From Hamiltosporidium magnivora (taxonomy: Eukaryota; Microsporidia; Dubosqiidae), in contig PITI01000281.1 of NCBI GenBank assembly GCA_004325065.1, forward strand, positions 1 through 15,386: a DNA stretch of 15,386 nucleotides. The letters run 5' to 3'. The position numbers were made by a program, and so were the translations under genes. The notes beneath the pieces are model-generated. The model ran no database searches. It saw only the letters and a list, made by a program, of their open reading frames with translations, and had not been told where the DNA came from. Numbering within the stretch: the first letter of the stretch is position 1; every line of letters begins with the position of its first letter. Shown one piece after another: positions 7,383 through 15,386 of this stretch.

Positions 7383-9212
7383 ATGAAATATATTGTAGTA
7401 ATAGGAGGATCATTAAGTAACATTGGTAAAGGATTGGTTTCAAGTTCCACCGGTGTGTTACTCAAATCAAAAGAGTATGATGTAAGTTTCATAAAAATTG
7501 ATCCGTATATTAATATTGATGCAGGAAGACTGAGTCCATCAGATCATGGCGAAGTTTATGTGTTAGAAGATGGCAGTGAAGTTGATATGGATTTTGGTAA
7601 TTATGAAAGATTCTTAAACATTGGTCTATCAAATTTAAATTCCATCACAACTGGAAAAATATACGATGAAGTTATAAAAAGAGTAAAAAGTGGATTTTAC
7701 ATGGCAAAAACGGTTCAAATAACTCCACATGTCACTGATTACATTGAAGAAAGAATACAAAAGGTTTCAAGACTCGAAGTGAAAGAAGAAGATGGAAGTT
7801 ACATACCAGACATATGTATTATTGAACTTGGTGGTACGCCTAGTGACATAGAATCTATTATTTTTGTTGAAGCATTGCGACGTCTCAAAAATAAAGTTGG
7901 ACCGAGTAATTTCATGATAATTTCTGTCGAATTTCTACCAAAAATGCAAAACGGAGATCAAAAAACAAAAATTGCACAAAGCTCTGTTAAAAAAGCTGCT
8001 TCGTTAGGAATAAAACCAGATGTGATTATAACGAGATGTGAAAACTCTATGAGCCAATCAACTAAGCAAAAAATATCGGATTTCTGTGAAATTTCTATCA
8101 ATGATGTTTATGATCTGCCAATTACTGTTGATGCCTATGATGTGCCAAATGTTTTGAATATTCAAAATTATTTTGATTCGTTCGTAAAACATTTAAATTT
8201 GGAAAATAAAAATTCTTCATCGCTTCTTTATTTCCCAAATTTGAATAGAATTAATGAAAAATCATTGGATATTGCAATTGTTGGAAAATATACATCAAAT
8301 TCAGATTGTTATTTATCAGTTGTAAATGCATTAAGAATTTCTTGTGCCAAATACAACCATCATGCTAATATTGTATGGATTGAATCGACAGATTTGGAAG
8401 AAATAGCAGATTGCAATTCCCTGTTTAATAATATTGATGCCATGTTGATTCCAGGTGGATTTGGTACTCGGGGAATTGAAGGAAAAATTACTGCTGCAAA
8501 ATATGCAAGAGAAAACAATATACCTTTTCTCGGTATATGTTTAGGCTTCCAAGTAGCTGTGATTGAATTCTGTCGTAATGTTTTGAAAATAAGTGACGCA
8601 AATTCTGAAGAATTTGATGCTTTGGGTAAAAATAAGGTTATTATTCGAATGAGAAATAAAAACAATCAAAATAATGAAATTACCGATTCAAATAAAGAAA
8701 ATCAAATTTCTACCTTTCAAACTGACAACAAATTTAAAGTTCAAAAAAATAATGTCGGACTATCATATTCTAAAAATACGGATTTAAATCAGGAAAAAAT
8801 TTGTCTCGGAAAAACTTTGGATTTAAAAACTACGGATTCATATATATTGACTGATGAAGTAATTGAGGAAATAACAGGGATGAAAATTAGATCTGGAACA
8901 CACGACATAAATCTTAAAAAAGAATCGAAAGCTTTTGAAATATATTTTTCATCAGTTATTTCAGAACGCCATCGTCACCGATACGAAGTGAATTCAACGT
9001 ATGCTTCAAAATTACAAAAAGCAGGACTTCTTTTTGTTGGGCACAGTGTAAGAGATAATCGTATAGAAATGCTTGAACTTAGCGATCATCCTTTTTTTAT
9101 TGGTGTTCAATATCACCCAGAATTCAATGCAAGGCCAGAAAAATCTCATCCTCTTTTCAATGCATTTATTGAGGAAGCAATCAAGAGAAAATACAATGAT
9201 CAATTTTTCTGA
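7383..9212 (+). CDS. CTP synthase (glutamine hydrolysing)
   Basis: Converts UTP, ATP and glutamine to CTP in the cytosol. The frame is open from an ATG at 7326 (628 residues, numbering used here). I start at Met20 (609 residues), because MKYIVV is the family N-terminus and CCCC precedes it. The amidoligase domain has a GGSLSNIGKG P-loop (K35), IKIDPYINIDAG (57-67) and HGEVYVLEDGSEVDMDFGNY (74-93; D89 is the Mg ligand equivalent to E. coli D72); E167 matches E140. A linker (about 290-313) leads to a class I glutaminase domain with PGGFGTRG (376-383), nucleophile Cys405 in GICLGFQ, ERHRHRYEVN (547-556) and His597/Glu599 in QYHPEF. The triad is intact. Oddities: family TVGD reads TPSD (171-174), KTKPTQ reads KTKIAQ (213-218), and the GGTMRLG region is replaced by an Asn/Lys-rich insertion of about 65 residues (about 442-530). 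A paralog with drifted function is possible but less likely. Confidence 0.95.
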   Translation: MKYIVVIGGSLSNIGKGLVSSSTGVLLKSKEYDVSFIKIDPYINIDAGRLSPSDHGEVYVLEDGSEVDMDFGNYERFLNIGLSNLNSITTGKIYDEVIKRVKSGFYMAKTVQITPHVTDYIEERIQKVSRLEVKEEDGSYIPDICIIELGGTPSDIESIIFVEALRRLKNKVGPSNFMIISVEFLPKMQNGDQKTKIAQSSVKKAASLGIKPDVIITRCENSMSQSTKQKISDFCEISINDVYDLPITVDAYDVPNVLNIQNYFDSFVKHLNLENKNSSSLLYFPNLNRINEKSLDIAIVGKYTSNSDCYLSVVNALRISCAKYNHHANIVWIESTDLEEIADCNSLFNNIDAMLIPGGFGTRGIEGKITAAKYARENNIPFLGICLGFQVAVIEFCRNVLKISDANSEEFDALGKNKVIIRMRNKNNQNNEITDSNKENQISTFQTDNKFKVQKNNVGLSYSKNTDLNQEKICLGKTLDLKTTDSYILTDEVIEEITGMKIRSGTHDINLKKESKAFEIYFSSVISERHRHRYEVNSTYASKLQKAGLLFVGHSVRDNRIEMLELSDHPFFIGVQYHPEFNARPEKSHPLFNAFIEEAIKRKYNDQFF

Positions 9213-9711
9213 TAAAGTTAAAATAAATAAAATCCATGATATTTTATAATCAATAAATCATTTTAAAATAAGTTTTAAATTTCAAAATCTAATCTTTTGT
9301 TTTTAAATTATAATTATATTTCGAATGTTGGTTTTCAAAACCTAAAGGTCGTGTTTTTTTCTGTTTTAAAATTTTGCACTGAGAAATAATTATTAAAGTA
9401 TTTTATATTATATTAAAAATTGCAAAAATTTACAACTAAATGACAAATTATTAAAAGTTTAAATTATAAATAAAACTGAAATTATTTAAAATTATAAGAA
9501 ATTTGTGAAAATGTTATTAGATTTTGTTTACAAATTTTAAAGTTGTTATTATTTATCAATTAAAAAATTTGATTGAAAGTTACTATTAAATGTTTAAAAT
9601 TTTAGACAGACTTTGTATCGTTGATTAATTAGAAATAAAATATATTTAAAATTTAACAAGCCTTTTAAAGATTCTTTGGAATATTAAATACTGTTTATGA
9701 AGATTTATCTT
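9213..9711. other. Intergenic region after CTP synthase
   Basis: A/T-rich with AATAAA-like sequences soon after the stop that could serve polyadenylation. No coding frame or RNA seen. Confidence 0.5.
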
Positions 9712-9920
9712 ACATTTTTTTCTATTCATTTATAAATTATCTAATTTTATATTTTTATACATCATTTCTTCTAAAATAGTACATTTTTTTTCTATTCATT
9801 CATAAATTATCTAATTTTATATTTTTATACATCATTTCTTCTAAAATAGTACATTTTTTTTCTATTCATTCATAAATTATCTTAATTTTATATTTTTATA
9901 TATCCTTTCTTCTAAAATAA
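9712..9920. repeat. 70-bp tandem repeat, three units
   Basis: Units 9712-9780, 9781-9850 and 9851-9920. Each runs from ACATTTTTTT through TCTATTCATT.ATAAATTATC to TTTCTTCTAAAATA. Units 1 and 2 differ only by a T-tract length change and one substitution; unit 3 carries an extra T and a few changes. The array ends about 105 bp before the bolA start. Confidence 0.92.
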
Positions 9921-10011
9921 GAATTTATCATTCAAAAAATCTGAAATGCCCAAAATTCTAAAGAAAATGGAATGTAAATTTAAAAAGATACCTTAGAATT
10001 TATATTCTGAA

Positions 10012-10014
10012 CCC
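10012..10014 (+). promoter_or_regulatory. CCC motif before the bolA start
   Basis: CCC ends ten bases before the ATG at 10025 in an otherwise G/C-poor leader. It matches the microsporidian CCC-like start-proximal signal and supports the start. Confidence 0.5.
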
Positions 10015-10024
10015 TTCATATAAT

Positions 10025-10314
10025 ATGACACTTCGGGAAAAAATTTACAAAGTCTTAAATGATGGATTAATACCAGTTGAATTAAAAGTTGAACCTCGTG
10101 CCAAATATGAAGGGTGTCAGAGCAATGATCTCTATATTTTTATTGTGGCAGATATATTTGAAGAAAAGGTATTTTTATAACTAATTAGAGTCATTTAGAA
10201 CGAAATAGAATGGTTAACGAATTAATAGAGCCGTTTTTTAAGGATGGTTTGCATTCAGTTGAGATTGACTGTTGGACTCCATATGAGAATTCTAACTTTA
10301 CAAAATCTTTATAA
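10025..10314 (+). CDS. BolA-like protein (spliced, two exons)
   Basis: Exon 1 is 10025-10168 (48 codons); exon 2 is 10189-10314 (41 codons plus stop). The 89-residue product has BolA size and pattern. An N-terminal helix (LREKIYKVLNDGL, 3-15) is followed by VELKVEP, a loop with Cys31, and the strand LYIFIVADIFEEK (36-48). Across the splice junction comes SHLERNRMVNELIEPFF (49-65), which aligns without a gap to the family pattern F.GK-slvqRHR.V. Then GLHSVEIDCWTP (68-79) matches the family GIHALsikt.TP. BolA proteins pair with monothiol glutaredoxins in Fe-S cluster and iron handling. The two residues used as cluster ligands in BolA-glutaredoxin complexes, a loop Cys/His and the His of GIHAL, are present as C31 and H70. 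The normally conserved His of RHR is Asn54. No targeting peptide is visible, so cytosol versus mitosome is open. Reading straight through the intron stops after 51 residues, which is why open-frame searches miss the gene. Confidence 0.85.
10169..10188 (+). other. 20-nt spliceosomal intron in bolA
   Basis: Starts GTATTTTTAT and ends AACTAATTAG, with the branch-point-like AACTAA only two bases before the terminal AG. Removing it restores the BolA frame exactly at FEEK-SHLERNR; no other GT/AG pair nearby gives this frame. Microsporidian introns are known to be very short with the branch point close to the 3' site. Twenty nucleotides is at or below the usual lower end. Confidence 0.8.
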
Positions 10315-10609
10315 AACATTATTTAATAAATATGTTTTTATCTTTTTTAAAAATATTCCTTGGTTTACATTTACAAACGATTATCTTATCTCTTCAAAGA
10401 AACATTGTTTTATGTACGATATGAGGAAATCATATAGTTTTTCATTTTTTGAATTTTTTTTTCTAAAAGGTGGTTGTATCAATTATGATTATAAATTATA
10501 TAAATTAAAACCAATGAACTAATAATGACTTTATCTCATTTTTCTAAATTACAATAATAGTAGAAATTCTGCTTGAGTTTTTTTCTTGTCAATAGAATTG
10601 TATAAATCG

Positions 10610-11335
10610 AGTGTAGGAATGAGGCAATAAATACATTAAAATTATTCGATTGACAATTCTTAGACCAAACGATGTGAAACTCATTATTTGGATTTTCGTA
10701 TGGATAAAAACTACATTATATTTTTGGTCGTGCTATGAAAATTCTTAGGAGGAAGTTAACATCTATAAAATTGTGAAAATATTTCCACAAAGTAATTTTT
10801 GGTTTTTTATGTATCTAAAACCGAAGCCTGAATTAAACTTGTTAGGGTTTTGCAATGCAAAAGCATGGAAACCTTGCTTTGTACACTCGGGCTAGAAACT
10901 TATTGTATGAGAGATACAAAAAAATATACTCTTAATAAAGCCAGGAAAGATAAGTATTGGGTTATACTAGCTTGTGTGATATTTAATAAGTCTATCTAAA
11001 CCTATATAAGTCGCCGAGATTTATTTCATTTAGAAGTAGATTCGGTTTGTGATTTTAAGGTACCAGGAAATGTTTCTGATCTTGTGATGGCCAAAAATGA
11101 ATTCCGATATGCCATCACACTTCTGGTAAATGAGTATAGTCAAACTTTCGATAACTGTTCCGCTGTTATATGGTCTGCACACATTTTTTGGATAAAAATA
11201 TACAGAATATAGGTACCTAAAGGATAGCGATTGAGTTTGAAAATCAATTATCTAGATAAACCTCAAAATCCGCGAATATCACAAATAAAATTAAAACATG
11301 TTACTGTTTTAAAAGATGAATGATTATTGAAATAT
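10610..11335 (+). repeat. Degenerate dispersed repeat, copy B
   Basis: Same-strand homologue of 2925-3640 with similar length, recognisable from GATGTGAAAC at its left part to about GTTTTAAAAGATGA at its right end. It is more AT-rich than copy A (about 37% G+C on the best line), with many positions where A has C or G and B has T or A. One forward frame is open for 55 codons (10832-10996), stops at 10997, then is open for 70 codons (11000-11209). It includes DFKVPGNVSDLVMAKNEF and AITLLVNEY, matching FRVSKNAAYLKGANG and SITLHATG of copy A in the aligned place, but in a different frame relative to the flanking match. I read it as an older relic of the same unidentified coding element. Confidence 0.6.
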
Positions 11336-13114
11336 GTCAGAAAATATATTTATTTCTATAGAAAATATTAGATGGTTTTTTATATTAACTAATACAGAAT
11401 ATTAACATAAGGAAATATTTTTTTTTCTGATTTAGTTCAATCTGTTTATATCTATTTCACAAACCACTGATTTTTCATCTTCTATTAACTGTTCACTTAT
11501 ATATCAATAAAATTTGCAAAAATACAGAAAATTTAAATTTCATGCTATATTAATACAAATTTGTGCCAGTTTTTCACCGAAAAATTAATTATTTTAGTTG
11601 GAACAAATGTCTAAAATTATCCAGAAATACGCATTTAAATATATTTTATAGAGCAGAAAGTCAATAAAAATAGCCAATATTTAAATTTTAAGGCTTACGA
11701 ATCAAGGAAATTTTGAGTAATTTTATTAATCTCTGTGTATTTTATTTAATTATTGATTTATTAAGCAAGAGCATATGCTTTTTAGTTTTGATATAGAATA
11801 CCTTGTATTATCTTTATTTTCAGTTGATATTTTAACATTAGGTATGTAAAGAATTTAATCGAGTAACTTCATTCTTTAAAAAGGTTAATTTTGTTTATAA
11901 AGATTCAAATTATTTAAAAATTGTATTTTATTATTTGACGACATATTTATGATTATCATTATATTATGGTATTTTCTGATCCCAGAATTATTTTAGATTA
12001 ATGGCAGCGTTTCGCGCGATTCCTATTGTGAAGAAAATTTTCACCCCGAAATTTTATAAATTAAATACCTTCTTTATTATGTTCTTATAGGTATAATATT
12101 AAAAAAAACCAACAAAAATGTTAAGTCTATTTTTATTTTAACGATTCAAATGCCTTTTTACGTATTTATATTGTTTGATAGTTAAATTATATTTTTCAAT
12201 GTCAAAAATATCTATCATACCAGGATAGTTAAACTTTGCTTAGGTGTGTGTTTCTTAGCGGAAAATAACCATTATAATGTAGCAAATTGAAATATAATTC
12301 CCGGTTGAATTTATATTTCTCAAAAATTTACGCTTAGACATTTAATGTATTAAGTTAAAATGATATCACCTTATGATTAGGTTTTAAATGAGTAATGTGG
12401 TTCAACATACTAATTGGATAAATAAAATAATTTTTTGTGCTCGATTTGAAATAAACTTCATAAAATATACGTAAAGAGATATAATTTTGAAAAATGGCAA
12501 TATTCGAGATATTATTAATTTCTTGTGTCGTTTTTAACACAAACTCTATTAGGATACACTTAAAATTATGATATACCTCACTTCCTGTGATAGGACTTCA
12601 CATATCTTAAAAGTCTTCTTGTATTTAATATTTTTGCAAGGCAGTCATAATATTGTTTAGTTTTCAATCTGAGTATTTAACAATAATCAAAAACAAAAAA
12701 TACATATATTTGTCGGTTAATACCGAATTTTTCCAAACACCAAAAACATAAACTTTATTTACCATTAACAAATTTATGGCAAATAAATCGTAAATAATCT
12801 GTAAGTTTACATATATAAGATTTAATTTCTTGAATATTTAGAAAATATAGAATTGGCTTATAAAAATAAAAACAAGCACCGAAAAAAAAAATTTTGCTGA
12901 ATATTTCATATCTAGTTAACTAAATAGACTTATATCGAGTAGAAGCGACTTTATATTTAAAAAAATTATTACGTTTTATATTTTTAAAATCTGAAAACAA
13001 TATGAAGTTTAAATTTATTTATTTGTTAATTATTTATAAAAGTTAATAAGCTATTGATATAAAAAAATTGAGGCATATTTAGAAAAAAATACATACATTA
13101 TCTTAAAACCTCGT
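11336..13114. other. Long AT-rich intergenic region
   Basis: Almost 1.8 kb without a supported gene. The one striking patch is 12001-12090, a 29-codon ATG-to-TAG frame in a local GC-rich island (GCAGCGTTTCGCGCGATTCC), with CCC at 11981-11983 upstream. It is too short to call. A 61-codon minus-strand frame at 12355-12540 has no start signal and looks like chance. Confidence 0.5.
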
Positions 13115-14065
13115 TTATATATTAGAGATTTCCAAAATAGTATCTTTTGTTATGAGTAATATGGCTAATTCGTCTTTTACAAGTATTCCATTCAGTAAAT
13201 TATAGCACCTTTTCTTGTTGGAAATGATAGTATAAAGGCATTTTTCGGTAGTAAGAATAATGGTATCCTGAATACTCGCATAACTTTTTATAGGTAAAGA
13301 AATCTTATGAGCCAATTTTTCCTCGTTAAATATATAAAGACGATTATTATCTTTCACAATTCTTTTAGAACCATATCTATAAATAGATTTTTTTATTTTT
13401 CTTGTATGAAAAATTTGGCTAATATACCGGCTATATGTACGGGTCGGACGTGATTTAACCAAAGAAGCATAGTGATATAATAACCTATTATGGAGGGAAT
13501 GAACAGGATTACTAAGCCCACATCTATTTGAGATATTTATCCGTTTAAAAAACGGCAAAATAGATTTATTTTGATTCTTCACTTTTATATCGAAATCATG
13601 GTTATCCTCAACCTTTATAGGCTCTAGATACATAAATTCCTTTGTTACTTTAAGGAAATCAATAGATGACTCGATTATGCTTCTATCCTCATTAAATATA
13701 AGTTCTTTACATGTCAAATCATCAGATATAATTACTAATATATTGTCTTTATGAGTAAAGCCAATATTTCTTTTTTTAAATTTCTTTTTTATAATTCCTT
13801 GGTCATTTAAAGAGTAAATGCTGCATGAAAATCTACAGAAGATTACTAAAACATCTGAAACAAATAGAATTTTGAAGATTTTTTTGTTTACTTTTTCTGA
13901 AATTATATCAACTAATTCACCATTTAAATCATAGATTGAGACCATATTTTCTTTGCATATAGCTAAACGTTTATATTTATAAGAGAAGGCGTATAAGTTG
14001 TTGTGATCTACGCAGATACCATGATTTTCCATGATTGTTTTTGCCCGCATATTTTTTATTTCCAT
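13115..14065 (-). CDS. Hypothetical protein with beta-propeller-like repeats
   Basis: A 316-residue protein that I cannot assign to a family. Residues about 22-125 alternate short hydrophobic strands and turns in the WD40-like manner: LYAFSYKYKRLAICKENMVS then IYDLNGELVDII (44-55), and a parallel unit around 63-92 with ILFVSDVLVIF and SIYSLNDQG. Residues about 238-316 repeat the style (RLYIFNEEK, TIILTTEKCLYTI, AILLITKDTILEI). The centre (about 161-235) is basic and Ser/Tyr/Arg-rich and does not show this pattern. It could be a degenerate propeller or a truncated member of a larger propeller-protein family. No transmembrane segment or signal peptide. The start is the first ATG of the frame; the leader contains GACC rather than a clean CCC. 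It is transcribed against OGG1, CTP synthase and bolA. The long frame in AT-rich DNA supports a real gene. Confidence 0.75.
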   Translation of the reverse strand: MEIKNMRAKTIMENHGICVDHNNLYAFSYKYKRLAICKENMVSIYDLNGELVDIISEKVNKKIFKILFVSDVLVIFCRFSCSIYSLNDQGIIKKKFKKRNIGFTHKDNILVIISDDLTCKELIFNEDRSIIESSIDFLKVTKEFMYLEPIKVEDNHDFDIKVKNQNKSILPFFKRINISNRCGLSNPVHSLHNRLLYHYASLVKSRPTRTYSRYISQIFHTRKIKKSIYRYGSKRIVKDNNRLYIFNEEKLAHKISLPIKSYASIQDTIILTTEKCLYTIISNKKRCYNLLNGILVKDELAILLITKDTILEISNI

Positions 14066-14380
14066 ATTAGGTCATGCATCGCACAATATATATTTGATTA
14101 CGAAACAAGTTTCAGAATAATTTTTTTGAACCAGTTTTACAACGAAAGAATTATTAACCAATGAAGGATTCATGATGAAATATTTTAGGTGCCAAAATAA
14201 AACTGAGGCTATTTAGGATAAAACGCCAATGAAAATAACCCTAATAAAAAATAGAATTTTGATTTTACTTTCAAATTTAGTTCATCTACAATACATCTAG
14301 TATTTTTTATCCCCTAAAATTGATTTTTTCCTACTTTTTAAAAATTTATTTGATAAAATTCTGGGTTAAAATATTTTTTC
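14066..14380. other. Intergenic region
   Basis: About 315 bp of AT-rich DNA between two minus-strand frames. Nothing recognised. Confidence 0.5.
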
Positions 14381-14581
14381 CTATTTTAATATGTCTTCTT
14401 CTACCTCTTTAACCCCTATTTGTTTCGGTTCTGTATCCGAATTTCCTTTATTTTTATTGTCGAATCTCCTAACGTGGTTACTCCAACTAAAATAAGGGGG
14501 TATTATTTTTTGTTTCAAATGTTTAAAATCATCTTCCTTGTTACTTGCTTGTTTTAAAAGAGGTGTTGGTTCCTCGTACAT
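14381..14581 (-). CDS. Small hypothetical ORF (66 aa), possibly tail of a decayed gene
   Basis: Hydrophilic 66-residue frame with many Lys, Glu, Asp, Asn and Pro residues (start MYEEPTPLLKQASNKEDD; middle IIPPYFSWSNHVRRFDN). The composition is more protein-like than chance AT-rich frames. On its own strand GGG (plus-strand CCC at 14589-14591) lies seven bases before the ATG, which fits a GGG-like microsporidian start signal. The same frame upstream is coding-like but broken by stops, so this may be the last intact piece of a larger decayed gene rather than an independent gene. No family recognised. Confidence 0.35.
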   Translation of the reverse strand: MYEEPTPLLKQASNKEDDFKHLKQKIIPPYFSWSNHVRRFDNKNKGNSDTEPKQIGVKEVEEDILK

Positions 14582-15070
14582 CTTGGCTCCCTTAATAGCA
14601 CCAATTTACTCTCTTTTCCGGTTCTCTTCGAAATTTGATTCTAACCAAGTCCTTAAGTTCGATCAAAGAAAATTGTTCCGACTATTTTCTTGAGTACTAT
14701 CGACTGATTTATGCCTCTATTTTAATAGATACCTGTACTCTTTGAAATGTATCGTGTTTTGTTTTGACATAAAACCGTCCTAGGCTATCACATAAGGAAT
14801 TATCTCTACACATCATTTATAAATAAAACTATACTTATTTTCTAATAGGTCATACTTCCTAATCTTCTCTGTTTCAACCATTTGAAGTGAATTTGTAATG
14901 TAATTCCAAATTCAATGAGTGTTATATTCTGTTTAATCTTTCTAAAATAAATAAGTTGGTCCACTATTCGCTATCTTGAAATCAGGTTTTATTTCGATGC
15001 CCACTCGTATCTCCGAATGCTCTATTTGAGAATTTCTTGAATTCACAGCTAATATAACAATCGATTGTAT
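14582..15070 (-). pseudogene. Decayed coding frame upstream of the 66-codon ORF
   Basis: In the same minus-strand frame as 14381-14581, about 163 codons carry only eight stops, where random DNA of this composition would give about fifteen. The intervening peptides look protein-like: AVNSRNSQIEHSEIRVGIEI, IKPDFKIANSGPTYLF, VETEKIRKYDLLENKYSFIY, WLESNFEENRKRE. The frame starts after a stop at 15071-15073. It may be a relic of a retroelement or host gene; I recognise no diagnostic motif such as protease, reverse transcriptase or integrase signatures. Confidence 0.3.
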
Positions 15071-15386
15071 TTAAATATTAAAAAGTGCGATAAAAATTCT
15101 GATAATTATACAGTATGGATTCTATTTTGAATTTTCCTATTAAATTTTAAAATTTTAAACTTTAATCAGATGGCTGATATGTGGATAGTTTAGGTATTAT
15201 TTCGAAGAAGGGTTAAATATAGGCATATAATTTGTTATAAATTACTTTTATTGAATATTACTAGTAAATTCTAAAAAATTACTGTTCATCAAAAGTTGTA
15301 CATTGGCAAAAGTTATAATCCTCATAATTAAATTTGATAAATGTAAAGTTTGAAAAAATTAATGTGCAAAAAAACGAAATAATACT

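Noticed and set aside
8360..8665. 101-codon minus-strand frame inside CTP synthase
   Set aside because: Antisense shadow of the glutaminase domain, with no homology or start signal.
7383..9212. Recent bacterial transfer of CTP synthase
   Set aside because: The residues retained (for example MKYIVV, FGNYERFL, ERHRHRYEVN) fit the eukaryotic type and base composition matches the locus; the oddities look like lineage-specific divergence.
10244..10522. 92-codon plus-strand open frame
   Set aside because: Its first part overlaps bolA exon 2 in another frame and the rest has AT-rich noncoding composition.
12355..12540. 61-codon minus-strand frame
   Set aside because: Asn/Ile/Lys/Tyr composition of AT-rich noncoding DNA and isolated in a desert; nothing supports it as a gene.
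14859..14872. Minus-strand ACAGAGAAGATTAG identical to the U6 snRNA core
   Set aside because: The AGC triad that should follow is AGG, the internal stem-loop (CCCCTGCGCAAGGATGAC in U6) is absent and the spacing to ATGAC is far too short. Most likely coincidence within a coding-like frame.

Overview
The window looks like a piece of a microsporidian (fungus-related intracellular parasite) genome with low gene density. The sequence is extremely A+T-rich. Only four intact single-exon genes and one small spliced gene are convincing in 15.4 kb. The recognisable proteins are eukaryotic in type (OGG1, eukaryote-like CTP synthase, BolA). Several starts are preceded within 7-15 nt by a CCC run, as is known for microsporidian genes. 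The one solid intron is only 20 nt and has a branch-point-like AACTAA almost fused to its 3' AG. The exact species cannot be named from the sequence; AT-rich, gene-sparse genera such as Edhazardia are only a guess.

Layout. 99-2202 (+): an 8-oxoguanine DNA glycosylase/lyase (OGG1), then an unknown multi-pass membrane protein 130 nt downstream. 2203-7325: a 5-kb gene desert holding a GC-richer degenerate dispersed repeat (copy A, about 2925-3640), a doubtful short exon-like frame (4850-5035), a 79-bp tandem duplication and a 21-bp minisatellite. 7383-9212 (+): CTP synthase with an Asn/Lys-rich insertion and several altered signature motifs. 9712-9920: three 70-bp tandem units. 10025-10314 (+): a BolA-like gene split by the 20-nt intron, which a simple open-frame scan misses. 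About 10610-11335: copy B of the dispersed repeat, more AT-decayed. 11336-13114: a desert with one odd GC-rich island at 12001. 13115-14065 (-): an unknown protein with beta-propeller-like strand patterning. 14381-15070 (-): a 66-codon open frame at the end of a much longer decayed coding frame.

The genes do not form a pathway or operon. OGG1 is nuclear base-excision repair, CTP synthase makes CTP from UTP (relevant in parasites that depend on host nucleotides), and BolA is expected to work with monothiol glutaredoxin in iron-sulfur trafficking. I found no tRNA, rRNA, CRISPR array or clear defence system. The most valuable observation is the spliced bolA gene with its minimal intron; the paired relic repeats of an unrecognised element come next.
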